A stretch of 64,000 nt of DNA. It comes from Kribbella sandramycini. Lineage in GTDB: Bacteria; Actinomycetota; Actinomycetes; Propionibacteriales; Kribbellaceae. Where the stretch lies: contig NZ_JABJRC010000001.1 of the NCBI RefSeq assembly GCF_013131805.1, positions 248,001-312,000 on the forward strand. The letters run 5' to 3'. The notes beneath the pieces were generated by a model that did not search any database, was not told where the DNA came from, and saw only the letters and a program-made list of their open reading frames with translations. Both the position numbers and the translations under genes were made by a program. Of the stretch, positions 17,298-26,615 are shown piece by piece. The stretch's first letter is position 1. Each line of letters starts with the position of its first letter.

Positions 17298-18758
17298 CTA
17301 CTTCAGCACAGGGTCGGGAGCGACTGCCGCAGACTCGCGGAGCAGCGCCCGTTCGGCCAGCAGATCAACGACTTCCGGGCCGATCAGCGAGACGTCGCCC
17401 GCGCCCATGGTGACCACGATGTCGCCCGGGCGGGCCAGCTCGGTGAGCAACTGCGGGACCGCGGACCACGACGGCTCGAAGCGGACCTGCTCCGGCTTCA
17501 GCGGCACGTGGTTGGCCAGCAGCGCACCGGTGACGCCGGGCTCCGGATCCTCCCGGGCGGCGAAGACGTCCATCACGACGACCTCGTCGGCCAGCGCCAG
17601 CGCCTCGGAGAACTGGGCCGCGAAGATCCGCGTCCGGCTGAACAGGTGCGGCTGGAAGCAGACGACGACGTGCCCCTCCCCCGCGACCTGGCGGGCCGCC
17701 TTCAGGTCGACGGTCACCTCGGTCGGGTGGTGCGCGTAGGAGTCGAAGACGCGGACGCCGTCCTGCTGGCCCTTGAACTCGAACCGCCGGCCGGTGCCGG
17801 TGAAGGACGCGAGCCCCTCGGCCAGGTCGGCCGCGGAGAACCCGAGCCCGAGCCCGACCGCCAGCGCGGCCGAGGCGTTCAGCGCGTTGTGCTTGCCGGC
17901 CTGCTGCAGGTGGACGACGGGCAGCTTCCGCCCGCGGTAGATCGGCACGAACGACTGCGTCGCACCCTCCGCGACCAGCTCGGTGACCTGCAGGTCGGCG
18001 TCCCCGGACTCGCCGTACGTCCGGACGTCGACGCCCCGCTCCCGCGCGTACTCCGCGAGCTGCCGGGCGCCCTCGTCGTCGTGGCAGATCACCATGAAGC
18101 CGCCGGGCAGCACCCGGGCGCAGAAATCCTTGAACGCCTGCCGGTAGGTCGCCTCGTCGCCGTAGTTGTCCAGGTGGTCGGGCTCGACCGAGGTGACGAT
18201 CGAGACCTCGGGCGCGTACGTCAGGAACGACTTGTCCGACTCGTCGGCCTCGGCGACGAACAGCTCGCCGGTGCCGTCGTGGGCGTTCGAGCCCGATTCG
18301 TTCAGGTTGCCGCCGATCGCGTACGACGGGTCGGCCGCGCAGTGCTGCAGGGCGACGGTCAGCATCGACGTCGTGGTCGTCTTGCCGTGCGTGCCGGCGA
18401 CGGCGATCGTCCGCCGGCCGACCATCACGGAGGCGAGCGCGGCGGCCCGCGGCAGGATCGGGATCCCGGCGGCGCGGGCGGCGACCACCTCGGGGTTGGT
18501 CTCCCGGATGGCGGTCGAGACCACGACCGTGTCGACGCCGGCCACGTTCTCCGCGGCGTGCCCGACCGCGCAGGTCGCGCCGAGCGCGCGCAGCGCGGCC
18601 AGCACCTTGCCGTCCTTGGCGTCGGAGCCGGAGACCTCGATCCCGCGCGAGGCCATGATCCGGGCGATCCCGGACATCCCGGCGCCGCCGATTCCGACGA
18701 AGTGCACCTTGCCCAGCTTCTCGGCCGGGAGCAGGGTGTCAGGAGCGGTGACGATCAC
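17298..18758 (-). CDS. murC: UDP-N-acetylmuramate--L-alanine ligase
   Basis: 486 residues from GTG 18758, which overlaps the murG stop (GTGA). The N-terminal nucleotide-binding motif KVHFVGIGGAGMSGIAR opens the protein. The ATP P-loop GTHGKTTTTSM is near residue 120. The central and C-terminal Mur ligase domains follow (FEFKGQQDGVRVFDSYAHHP, then the closing MGAGDVSLIG). It adds L-Ala to UDP-MurNAc, the first amino acid of the peptide stem, in the cytoplasm. The GTG is preferred over a much longer upstream frame that would run back into murG. Confidence 0.97.
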   Translation of the reverse strand: MIVTAPDTLLPAEKLGKVHFVGIGGAGMSGIARIMASRGIEVSGSDAKDGKVLAALRALGATCAVGHAAENVAGVDTVVVSTAIRETNPEVVAARAAGIPILPRAAALASVMVGRRTIAVAGTHGKTTTTSMLTVALQHCAADPSYAIGGNLNESGSNAHDGTGELFVAEADESDKSFLTYAPEVSIVTSVEPDHLDNYGDEATYRQAFKDFCARVLPGGFMVICHDDEGARQLAEYARERGVDVRTYGESGDADLQVTELVAEGATQSFVPIYRGRKLPVVHLQQAGKHNALNASAALAVGLGLGFSAADLAEGLASFTGTGRRFEFKGQQDGVRVFDSYAHHPTEVTVDLKAARQVAGEGHVVVCFQPHLFSRTRIFAAQFSEALALADEVVVMDVFAAREDPEPGVTGALLANHVPLKPEQVRFEPSWSAVPQLLTELARPGDIVVTMGAGDVSLIGPEVVDLLAERALLRESAAVAPDPVLK

Positions 18759-19843
18759 GAGGCAGACCTCACCACATCGAGGATGATCTGCGCCAATCGG
18801 TCGTCGGCGTCGGTGCGGATGACGCCGGTCGCCGCGGTGGACATGGCTGTCAGACGCGCGGAGTCGTGCAGAAGTTGCGGCACGGTCGCCCGCACCCACT
18901 CCGGCGTGACGTCGGCGTTGTCGACGAGCAGGCCGCCGCCCGCATCCACGACGGGCTTGGCGTTCTGCCGCTGCTCACCGTTACCGTGCGGCAACGGAAC
19001 GTAGATCGCGGGCAGGCCGACCCCGGACACCTCGGTGACCGTGTTCGCGCCCGAGCGGCAGACGACCAGGTCGGCCGCGGCATACGCGAGATCCATCCGG
19101 TCGACGTACGAGAGCACCCGGTACGGCGCGGGGCCGGTCTGGGCGACCTCGAGGGTGTTCTTCGGGCCGATCACGTGCAGGACCTGGATGCCGGCCGCCT
19201 GCAGGTCGGGCGCGGCGCCGGCGAAGGCGTTGTTCAGCTGCTGGGCGCCCTGCGAGCCGCCGGTCACGAGCAGCGTCGGCAGCTGTGGGTCGAGGCCGAA
19301 GAAGGCCTGCGCCTCGGCGCGCACGGCGGCCCGGTCCAGCGTCGAGATCGCCCGGCGGATCGGCAGGCCGACGTACCGCGCGTGCGGCAGCTCGGAGCCC
19401 GGGAACGAGGTGATCACGTGCTCGGTGCAGTACTTCGCGGCGAACTTGTTCGCGATCCCCGGGACGGCGTTGCCCTCGTGCACCACGATCGGCGTCTTCC
19501 GCCGCCAGGCCGCGACGTACGCCGGGGTCGACACGTAGCCGCCGAACCCGACCAGGACGTCGGCCTTGGCCTCGTCGAGCGCCTTACGGGCGGCCGCCAC
19601 CGAGGCCAGCATCTTCCCCGGGACGGCGAGCAGCGCGGGGGTCGGTTTACGCGGCAGCGGGACCGGCGGGATCAGCTCGAGCCGGTAGCCGGCCTCGGGC
19701 ACGACCCGGGTCTCGATCCCCCGCTCGGTGCCGAGCGCGAGGATCTCGATGGTCGGATCGATCCGGCGCAGCGCGTCGGCGGTCGCGATCAGGGGTGAGG
19801 TGTGGCCGGCGGTTCCGCCGCCGGCCAGGACGATGCTGGGCAC
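18755..19843 (-). CDS. murG: UDP-GlcNAc:undecaprenyl-diphospho-muramoyl pentapeptide GlcNAc transferase
   Basis: About 362 residues from the GTG at 19843 (VPSIVLAGGGTAGHTSPLI), which has AGGAG 11 nt upstream; an ATG eight codons earlier (19867) is the alternative. The glycine-rich GGGTAGHTSP donor loop and the C-terminal UDP-GlcNAc-binding segment VCRSGANTVTEVSGVGLPAI are clear. The enzyme converts lipid I to lipid II at the inner face of the membrane. It sits between ftsW and murC, as is standard. Confidence 0.95.
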   Translation of the reverse strand: MPSIVLAGGGTAGHTSPLIATADALRRIDPTIEILALGTERGIETRVVPEAGYRLELIPPVPLPRKPTPALLAVPGKMLASVAAARKALDEAKADVLVGFGGYVSTPAYVAAWRRKTPIVVHEGNAVPGIANKFAAKYCTEHVITSFPGSELPHARYVGLPIRRAISTLDRAAVRAEAQAFFGLDPQLPTLLVTGGSQGAQQLNNAFAGAAPDLQAAGIQVLHVIGPKNTLEVAQTGPAPYRVLSYVDRMDLAYAAADLVVCRSGANTVTEVSGVGLPAIYVPLPHGNGEQRQNAKPVVDAGGGLLVDNADVTPEWVRATVPQLLHDSARLTAMSTAATGVIRTDADDRLAQIILDVVRSAS

Positions 19844-19896
19844 AGCTTTCAACGCTCCTGCACGCATTTTCAGGGGGACTTCAGGGGATGGAGTTG

Positions 19897-21144
19897 TTAC
19901 GGCGTCCGCCGCGCGGGCAGCCATCCGAACCGCGGCCGTCTCGTCTCCTTGAGGGCGGCCTGCGCGCCGGGTTCGGCCTTCGCGAAGGACAGCAGCATGC
20001 CGACCGCGATCAGCGTCGGCAGTAGTGCGGAACCACCGTACGACAAGAGCGGGAGCGGGATACCCACGATGGGTAGCAATCCGATCACGGCGCCGAGGTT
20101 GACCAGCGTCTGGGCCATGATCCAGACCGTGATCCCGGCGGCCGCATAGCGGACGAACGGCTCGGTGTTCCGGGTCGCGATCCGGACCCCGGCGTAGGCG
20201 AGGGTGAGAAACAGCGCGAGCACGGTGAGTGACCCGAACAGGCCGAGCTCCTCGCCGATCACCGAGAAGATGAAGTCGGTGTGCGCCTCGGGCAGGTTGC
20301 CCCACTTCTGCCGGCTGTTGCCGATCCCGACGCCCCACCAGCCGCCGGTGGAGAGCGCGTAGAACGAGTGGTATGCCTGCCAGCCGACGTCGCTCGGGTC
20401 GGCCATCGGGTTGGTGAAGTTGAGCAGCCGGTCCATCCGGTGCTGCGCGGTGCTGACGAAGTACGCCGCGAACAGGCCGACCGCGACCAGCGTCGCGCCG
20501 AACAGCCGGGCCGGCGCGCCGACCACCCACATCAGCCCGACCATGATCGCCATCAGGACGAGCGCCGTCCCGAGGTCGTGCTGGCCGACCACCAGCGAGA
20601 TCACCAGGCCGCAGACCGGGATCATCGGCACCAGCAGGTGCTTCCACTGGGTGAGCAGCTTCTGCTTGCGGGCGTACAGATCGGCGCACCACATCACCAG
20701 CGCGAGCTTGGCGAACTCACTCGGCTGGATCTGCAGCGGGCCGCCCAGGTTCAGCCAGTTGTTGTTGCCCTTGACGCCCTTGCCGAGCCCCGGCACGTAG
20801 GTCAGCACCAGCAGGAAGACCGAGCCGAGCAACGCGATGTAGGCCAGCATCCGGAAGTGCCGCGGCGTCATCCGGGAGGCGACGTACGCCATCGGGAGAC
20901 CGACCGCGACCCAGATCAGCTGGCGGACGAAGATCGTGTAGCTGTTCCCGTTCGCGCGCAGCGACAGCACGCTGGACGCCGACAGCACCATCAGCAGCCC
21001 GAGCACCAGCAGCAGGCCGGTCGCGCCGAGCAGGATGTGGTACGACGTCAGAGGCCGGTCCAGCACCTCGCGGATCGCCGCAAGCCACGGCCGCTCCGGA
21101 GCCCGCGTCTCGCGCTCGTCCGGTGGGTCAGCGATCGACGTCAT
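19897..21144 (-). CDS. ftsW: Septal peptidoglycan glycosyltransferase FtsW (SEDS family)
   Basis: 415 residues with about ten membrane helices. SEDS motifs include KGNNNWLNLGG, IQPSEFAKLALVMW with the catalytic-region Asp in the large loop, and AHTDFIFSVIGEELGL with GIPLPLLSYGGSALL near the end. It polymerises lipid II into glycan strands together with the class B PBP encoded upstream as ftsI. A cytoplasmic leader of about 35 residues precedes the first helix. It follows murD by 15 nt. Assignment as FtsW rather than RodA rests on its place in the dcw cluster. Confidence 0.95.
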   Translation of the reverse strand: MTSIADPPDERETRAPERPWLAAIREVLDRPLTSYHILLGATGLLLVLGLLMVLSASSVLSLRANGNSYTIFVRQLIWVAVGLPMAYVASRMTPRHFRMLAYIALLGSVFLLVLTYVPGLGKGVKGNNNWLNLGGPLQIQPSEFAKLALVMWCADLYARKQKLLTQWKHLLVPMIPVCGLVISLVVGQHDLGTALVLMAIMVGLMWVVGAPARLFGATLVAVGLFAAYFVSTAQHRMDRLLNFTNPMADPSDVGWQAYHSFYALSTGGWWGVGIGNSRQKWGNLPEAHTDFIFSVIGEELGLFGSLTVLALFLTLAYAGVRIATRNTEPFVRYAAAGITVWIMAQTLVNLGAVIGLLPIVGIPLPLLSYGGSALLPTLIAVGMLLSFAKAEPGAQAALKETRRPRFGWLPARRTP

Positions 21145-21159
21145 GCGATCAGCCCCGGA

Positions 21160-22596
21160 TCAGTCCCGGAGGCCGCGAACGGCTTCGGCGAAGGCGTCCC
21201 CACGGGCTCCGTAGTTGGCGAACATGTCCCAGGATGCGCAGCCCGGCGCCAGCAGCACGGTGTCACCCACCTGTGCGACCTTCGCCGACTCCCCCACCAC
21301 GATCTCCATGGCTCCAGTGTCCGTTGACTCGACGACGATCCTCGGGACATCCGGTGCGTGTCGTTCAAGTGCTTCGGCGATGACGGCCTTATCTTGCCCC
21401 AGCAGGACGACGGCCCGCAGCCGGTCCTTGGCCGCGATCACCAGCTCGTCGAACGTCGCCCCCTTGGCCTGGCCGCCGGCGATCCAGACGACGTGCTCGT
21501 AGGCGAGCAGCGAGGCCTGCGCCGCATGCGGGTTGGTGGCCTTGGAGTCGTCGACATAGTTGACCCCGGCAACCTCGGCGACGTGCGCGATCCGGTGCTT
21601 GTCCGGGCGGAAGCCCTGCAGGCCGTCGCGGACGGCGGTCGCCGGGACGCCGAACGCCCGGGCCAGCGCGGCCGCGGCCAGCGCGTTCGCCACGTTGTGC
21701 GGGGCCGGCGGCTGGACGTCGTCCAGCTTGGCCAGCTCCAGCGCGGAGGTCTGGCGCTGCTCGACGAACGCGCGGTCGACGATCAGGTCCTCGACCAGGC
21801 CGATCATCGACAGGCCCGGCGTCCCCAGCGTGAAGCCGATCGCGCGGCAGCCCTCGATCACGTCGGCCTCTTCGACCAGGTGTTCGGTGACCTGGTCGGC
21901 GACGTTGTAGACGCAGGCGACCTGGCAGTTCGTGAAGATCTTGCCCTTGTCGGCCGCGTAGGCGTCCATCGAGCCGTGCCAGTCGAGGTGATCCGGCGCG
22001 AGGTTGAGGACGGCGGCGGCGTACGCCGACATCGAGTGCGTGTAGTGCAGCTGGTAGCTGGACAGCTCGACCGCGATCACGTCGTACGGCTCGGGGTCCA
22101 TGACGGCTTCCAGCAGCGGGAGGCCGACGTTGCCCGCGGCAACGGCCCGGTGCCCGGCCGCGGTCAGGATCGCGGTCAGCATCTGCACGGTCGTCGTCTT
22201 GCCGTTGGTGCCGGTGACACACAGCCAGGGCGCGGCATTGGCCGGATCGCGCAGCCGCCAGGCCAGCTCGATCTCGCTCCAGATCGGGATGTCGCGGGCG
22301 GCCGCCTGGGCCAGCAGCGGCGCGCTCGGCGGGACGCCGGGTGACGTCACGACGACGTCGACGTCCGCCGGCAGCTCCGCCGTGCTGCCCGGGCCGAGCG
22401 TGATGGTCGCGCCGAGCACCTCGAGGATCTGCGCCTTGTCGCGGAGCGCCTCGGTGTCGCGGTCGTCCAGGACGACGACGTGCTCGGCGCCGGCCTGCAG
22501 CAGCGAGTCGGCGCACGCATAGCCCGCCGTACCGAAGCCGAGGACGACGAAGCGGGTGGTCGCCCAGCCGTCGCCGGTCCGTGTGGTCAGGCTCAT
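21160..22596 (-). CDS. murD: UDP-N-acetylmuramoyl-L-alanine--D-glutamate ligase
   Basis: 478 residues from ATG 22596, overlapping the mraY stop as ATGA. The N-terminal Rossmann segment [19 protein letters not shown] binds the uridine nucleotide. The ATP loop is [15 protein letters not shown]. The C-terminal ligase domain includes [14 protein letters not shown] and ends with [19 protein letters not shown]. It adds D-Glu to UDP-MurNAc-L-Ala. Translational coupling to mraY should keep precursor enzymes in step. Confidence 0.97.
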   Translation of the reverse strand: MSLTTRTGDGWATTRFVVLGFGTAGYACADSLLQAGAEHVVVLDDRDTEALRDKAQILEVLGATITLGPGSTAELPADVDVVVTSPGVPPSAPLLAQAAARDIPIWSEIELAWRLRDPANAAPWLCVTGTNGKTTTVQMLTAILTAAGHRAVAAGNVGLPLLEAVMDPEPYDVIAVELSSYQLHYTHSMSAYAAAVLNLAPDHLDWHGSMDAYAADKGKIFTNCQVACVYNVADQVTEHLVEEADVIEGCRAIGFTLGTPGLSMIGLVEDLIVDRAFVEQRQTSALELAKLDDVQPPAPHNVANALAAAALARAFGVPATAVRDGLQGFRPDKHRIAHVAEVAGVNYVDDSKATNPHAAQASLLAYEHVVWIAGGQAKGATFDELVIAAKDRLRAVVLLGQDKAVIAEALERHAPDVPRIVVESTDTGAMEIVVGESAKVAQVGDTVLLAPGCASWDMFANYGARGDAFAEAVRGLRD

Positions 22597-23654
22597 CCGG
22601 CCACCCATTCCGCGTAGAAGATGCCGAGACCGGTGACCACGCACAGGCCCTGGATGATCCAGAACCGGATCACCACGTTGACCTGCTCCCAGCCGAGCAT
22701 CTCGAAGTGGTGATGCAGCGGAGCCATCCGGAACAGCCGTTTACCGCGCGTCACCTTGAAGTAGCCGACCTGCAGGATGACCGACGCGGTGATGATGACG
22801 AACAGGCCGCCGAGCAGCAGCACGAGCAGCTCGGTCCGCGTCATCACGGCGAAGCCGGCCAGCGCGCCGCCCAGCGACAGCGAACCGGTGTCGCCCATGA
22901 AGATCTTGGCCGGCGAGGCGTTCCACCACAGGAAGCCGAACAGCGCGCCGGTCAGCGCGGCGGCGACCACCGCCAGGTCATGGGGATCGCGGACTTCGTA
23001 ACAGCGGGCCTCGGGCGTGGTGGCGCAGCTCTGGTTGAACTGCCAGATGCAGATCAGCGTGTAGGCGCCGAACACCATCATCGAGGCGCCGGTGGCCAGA
23101 CCGTCCAGGCCGTCGGCGAGGTTGACGCCGTTCGACATACCGGCGATCAGCAGCAGGATCCAGATCACGACCAGGACCGGCAGCAGCTCCAGCCAGCTGA
23201 TGTCGCGGATGAACGAGATGAAAGGCGATGCCGGCCGCTGGCCGCGCTGGTCCGGGAACTGCAGCGCGAGCACCGCGAAGATCACCGCGACCAGCGTCTG
23301 CCCGGCCAGTTTCGCCTTGCTGCGCAGGCCGAGGCTGCGCTGCCGGAAGATCTTGATGAAGTCGTCCAGGAAGCCGACCGCGCCCATCCCCGCGAACAGG
23401 AACAGCACCAGGATCGCCGAGGCGCTCGGCTCGGTCATCGTGAACAGCTTCGCCGCGAAGTAGCCGATGATGGTGGCGACGATGAACACGGTGCCGCCCA
23501 TGGTCGGCGTCCCGCGTTTGGTGTGGTGCGTGGTCGGGCCGTCGGTGCGGATCTCCTGGCCGTAGCCGCGACGGGCCAGGACGGCGATCGCCCAGCGGGT
23601 GCCGATCAGCGTCAGCACCATCGAGACGGCGCCGGCGAACAGGATCGAGATCAC
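22593..23654 (-). CDS. mraY: Phospho-N-acetylmuramoyl-pentapeptide transferase
   Basis: 353 residues with about ten membrane helices. Conserved cytoplasmic loops are [16 protein letters not shown] near residue 40, [16 protein letters not shown] with the Asp pair, [12 protein letters not shown], and [12 protein letters not shown]. The late loop [11 protein letters not shown] type motif appears as [14 protein letters not shown]. It transfers phospho-MurNAc-pentapeptide to undecaprenyl phosphate to give lipid I. GTG start overlaps the murF stop as GTGA. Confidence 0.97.
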   Translation of the reverse strand: MISILFAGAVSMVLTLIGTRWAIAVLARRGYGQEIRTDGPTTHHTKRGTPTMGGTVFIVATIIGYFAAKLFTMTEPSASAILVLFLFAGMGAVGFLDDFIKIFRQRSLGLRSKAKLAGQTLVAVIFAVLALQFPDQRGQRPASPFISFIRDISWLELLPVLVVIWILLLIAGMSNGVNLADGLDGLATGASMMVFGAYTLICIWQFNQSCATTPEARCYEVRDPHDLAVVAAALTGALFGFLWWNASPAKIFMGDTGSLSLGGALAGFAVMTRTELLVLLLGGLFVIITASVILQVGYFKVTRGKRLFRMAPLHHHFEMLGWEQVNVVIRFWIIQGLCVVTGLGIFYAEWVAG

Positions 23655-25045
23655 TGCGCGACCTCCTCGATCAGCGCCTCGGCCAGGCTGCGCAGTTTCG
23701 AGCCCTTGCTGGACTTGACCAGGACGACGTCGCCCTTGCGCAGCTCACCGCGGAGGAACTCGAGCCCTTCGGGGATCGTGTCGACGTACGCCGACTCGTC
23801 ACCCCAGGAGCCCTCCAGCGACGCGCCGAGGTGGATCGGTTTGGCGCCCGGGCCGATCACCAGCAGCCGGTTCACGTCCAGCCGGACGACCAGGCGGCCG
23901 ATGCCGTCGTGCTGCTCGGCCGAGGTCTCGCCGAGCTCGAGCATCTCGCCGAGCACGGCCCAGGTCCGCGCGCCGCGGGAGCGGCCGATCGCGACCAGCG
24001 CCTTCAGCGCGGCGCGGGTGGAGTCCGGGTTGGCGTTGAAGGCGTCGTTGATGATCGTGACGCCGTCCGCGCGCTCGACGACCTCCATCCGGGCGGCCGA
24101 GACCGGCGTGGCCGCGGTCAGGCCGGTCGCGAGCTGCTCCGGGGTGAGGCCGAGGGCGTAGCCGATGGCGGCCGCGCCGAGGGCGTTGGAGACGTAGTGC
24201 TCGCCGACGTAGTTCAGCTGGACGGCGCCGGCGAAGTCGCCGATCCGCAGTGTGAAGCTCGGGCGGCCCTCGCCGTCCAGGGTCAGGTCGGTGGCGCGGA
24301 CGTCGGCGGCCTCGGCCTCGCCGAAGGTCAGCACGCGCTGCTCGGTCCGGCTCGCCATCGCGGCGACCCGGGGGTCGTCGGCGTTCAGGACGGCGGTGCC
24401 GCCGGGACGCACGGCCTCGATCAGCTCGCCCTTCGCCTGCGCGATGTTGTCCTGGGAGCCGAACTCGCCGATATGCGACGTCCCGACGTTCAGCACCAGG
24501 CCGACCTGCGGCGGTGTGATGCCGGACAGATAGACGATGTCGCCGGCGTGCCGGGCGCCCATCTCCGCGACCAGGAACTTGGTCGACTCGGTCGCCTGCA
24601 GCGCGGTCAGCGGGTGGCCGAGCTCGTTGTTGAACGAGCCCTCCGGCGCCACGGTCTCGCCGTACGGGCGGATCAGCTGCGCGATCAGATCTTTCGTGCT
24701 GGTCTTGCCGGACGAGCCGGTCAGCCCGATCACGGTGAGGCCGGGCAGCCTGCTGATGACGAGCCGGGCCAGGTCGCCCAGGGCGCGCTGCGCGTCGGCG
24801 ACGACGATGCAGGGGCAACCGTCGATCGGCCGGGTCGTCAGCGAGACCGTGACACCGGCCGCGGTCGCCGTGCCGACGTAGTCGTGACCGTCGACGCGCT
24901 CACCGGGGAGCGCGACGAACAGGCCGCCCGGGCCGGCCGCGCGGGAGTCGATCACCACCGCGCCGTCGACGACGGCCGCGGGGTCCACCCCGGCCAACTC
25001 GCCGTGGACCGCCTCCGCGATCTCACCGCACCTGACTGGAATCAC
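23651..25045 (-). CDS. murF: UDP-N-acetylmuramoyl-tripeptide--D-alanyl-D-alanine ligase
   Basis: 464 residues. The N-terminal substrate domain has [20 protein letters not shown]. The ATP loop is [16 protein letters not shown], and the central domain has the Mur ligase motif [16 protein letters not shown]. It adds D-Ala-D-Ala to the muramyl tripeptide, the last cytoplasmic peptide step. The GTG start overlaps the murE stop (GTGA) and its stop overlaps the mraY start the same way, giving a tightly coupled murE-murF-mraY-murD block. Confidence 0.97.
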   Translation of the reverse strand: MIPVRCGEIAEAVHGELAGVDPAAVVDGAVVIDSRAAGPGGLFVALPGERVDGHDYVGTATAAGVTVSLTTRPIDGCPCIVVADAQRALGDLARLVISRLPGLTVIGLTGSSGKTSTKDLIAQLIRPYGETVAPEGSFNNELGHPLTALQATESTKFLVAEMGARHAGDIVYLSGITPPQVGLVLNVGTSHIGEFGSQDNIAQAKGELIEAVRPGGTAVLNADDPRVAAMASRTEQRVLTFGEAEAADVRATDLTLDGEGRPSFTLRIGDFAGAVQLNYVGEHYVSNALGAAAIGYALGLTPEQLATGLTAATPVSAARMEVVERADGVTIINDAFNANPDSTRAALKALVAIGRSRGARTWAVLGEMLELGETSAEQHDGIGRLVVRLDVNRLLVIGPGAKPIHLGASLEGSWGDESAYVDTIPEGLEFLRGELRKGDVVLVKSSKGSKLRSLAEALIEEVAQ

Positions 25046-26565
25046 CGCTCCGCCTCCAACAGTTCCCGCACCGTCTCCCGGTCGTCGAACGGGTGGATCA
25101 CACCGCCGACGTCCTGGCCCGTCTCATGTCCCTTGCCCAGCACGACGATGGTGTCACCCGGGCCGGCGAGCCCGATCGCCGCGGCGATCGCCTGCCGCCG
25201 GTCACCGATCTCGTGCAGATCGACTCCTGGTACCGCTTGCCGGGCGCCCTCGATCGCAGCCGCCCGGATCGTCGCCGGCTCCTCGCTGCGGGGGTTGTCG
25301 TCGGTGACGATGACGACGTCCGCCGTCCGGGCCGCCGCTGCGCCCATCGCGGGGCGCTTACCTGGGTCGCGGTCGCCGCCGCACCCTACTACTGCGAACA
25401 GGCGGCCCTTGGTGGCCGTCCGGGCTGCCTTGAGCGCCAGCTCGACCGCATCCGGCGTGTGCGCGTAGTCGACGATCGCCGTCAGGCCGTCATCCCTGGT
25501 GAACGCCTCCATCCGGCCGGGGACAGTGGCGTCTCGCAGGCCCGCTGCGATCGCTTCTGCCGGCACTCCGGCCTGGCGGAGCATCACAGTCGCCAGTAGG
25601 GCGTTGGAGACGTTGAAGTCACCGGGGAGGGCGATCTCCACGGTCAGCGTCTCGTCGGGGCCCTGGATGTCGAGGACCGTGGTGCCGTGCTCGGATGCGT
25701 GCCGGTTGACGACGGTCCAGTCGGCCGGGCCGCTGACGGAGACGGTCACCAGCGGTACGACGACCTGGGCGGCCAGTCGGCGGCCGTAGTCGTCGTCGAT
25801 GGTCACGACTGCCAGGTCACAGCGCTCGGGGGTGAAGAGCGACGCCTTGGCGGCGAAGTACTCCTCGAAGGTCTTGTGGAAGTCCAGGTGGTCCTGGGTG
25901 AGGTTGAGGAACCCGGCGACCGCGAACCGCGCGCCGTCGACCCGGCCCATCGCCAGCGCGTGGCTGGACACCTCCATCGAGCACCACTGGACGTCGTGCT
26001 CGCGCATCACGGCGAACAGCGCCTGCAGGTCGGTGGCCTCCGGAGTGGTCCGGACGCTCTTCACGACCTCGTCGCCGACGCGGGTCTGGATGGTGCCGAT
26101 CAGCGCGGCCGGGCCGAGCCGGCGCAGCACGGCGTCCAGCAGGAAGCTGGTCGTCGTCTTGCCGTTCGTACCGGTCAGGCCGAGCAACCGCAGCTCAGTG
26201 GTCGGATCGCCGTACACGCGGGACGCGACCGCGCCCAGCACGTCACGCGGCTTCTCGACCACCAGAACCGGCAGACCGGTCGCCCGCGCGCGCTCCGCCC
26301 CGGCAGGGTCGGTCAGGACGGCGGCTGCGCCGGCCTCCTGCGCTTTGGCGACGAACGCCGCGCCGTGGGTGATCTGGCCGGGCAGAGCGGCGTACAGGTC
26401 ACCAGGAAGAACAGAACGGGAGTCCAGCGTGACTCCGGTGACCTCGGTGGGTCGCTCAGGGGCTGCTGCACCGACCAGGAAGGCCAGGTCGGAGAGGGCT
26501 ACCGGCACCACGTGCCGGGGTCTGATCGCTGCTACGGCACCGCCTGCGGCGGTAGGGGTGGACAC
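25042..26565 (-). CDS. murE: UDP-N-acetylmuramoyl-L-alanyl-D-glutamate--diamino acid ligase
   Basis: About 507 residues from GTG 26565 (VSTPTAAGGAVAAI). An earlier GTG at 26619 overlaps the ftsI stop as GTGA, like several other junctions here, and is a serious alternative. Motifs: TLDSRSVLPGDLYAALPG for UDP binding, [18 protein letters not shown] for ATP, and the diamino-acid motif DDNPRSEEPATI. The DNPR box is typical of enzymes that add meso- or LL-diaminopimelate rather than lysine. LL-DAP would fit if the organism belongs to Propionibacteriales, but the sequence alone does not decide the isomer. Confidence 0.95.
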   Translation of the reverse strand: MSTPTAAGGAVAAIRPRHVVPVALSDLAFLVGAAAPERPTEVTGVTLDSRSVLPGDLYAALPGQITHGAAFVAKAQEAGAAAVLTDPAGAERARATGLPVLVVEKPRDVLGAVASRVYGDPTTELRLLGLTGTNGKTTTSFLLDAVLRRLGPAALIGTIQTRVGDEVVKSVRTTPEATDLQALFAVMREHDVQWCSMEVSSHALAMGRVDGARFAVAGFLNLTQDHLDFHKTFEEYFAAKASLFTPERCDLAVVTIDDDYGRRLAAQVVVPLVTVSVSGPADWTVVNRHASEHGTTVLDIQGPDETLTVEIALPGDFNVSNALLATVMLRQAGVPAEAIAAGLRDATVPGRMEAFTRDDGLTAIVDYAHTPDAVELALKAARTATKGRLFAVVGCGGDRDPGKRPAMGAAAARTADVVIVTDDNPRSEEPATIRAAAIEGARQAVPGVDLHEIGDRRQAIAAAIGLAGPGDTIVVLGKGHETGQDVGGVIHPFDDRETVRELLEAER

Positions 26566-26615
26566 GGGCCCAGAGGCTACCGCTCCGGGCCCTGCGACAC
26601 CTACCTGACCCTGCG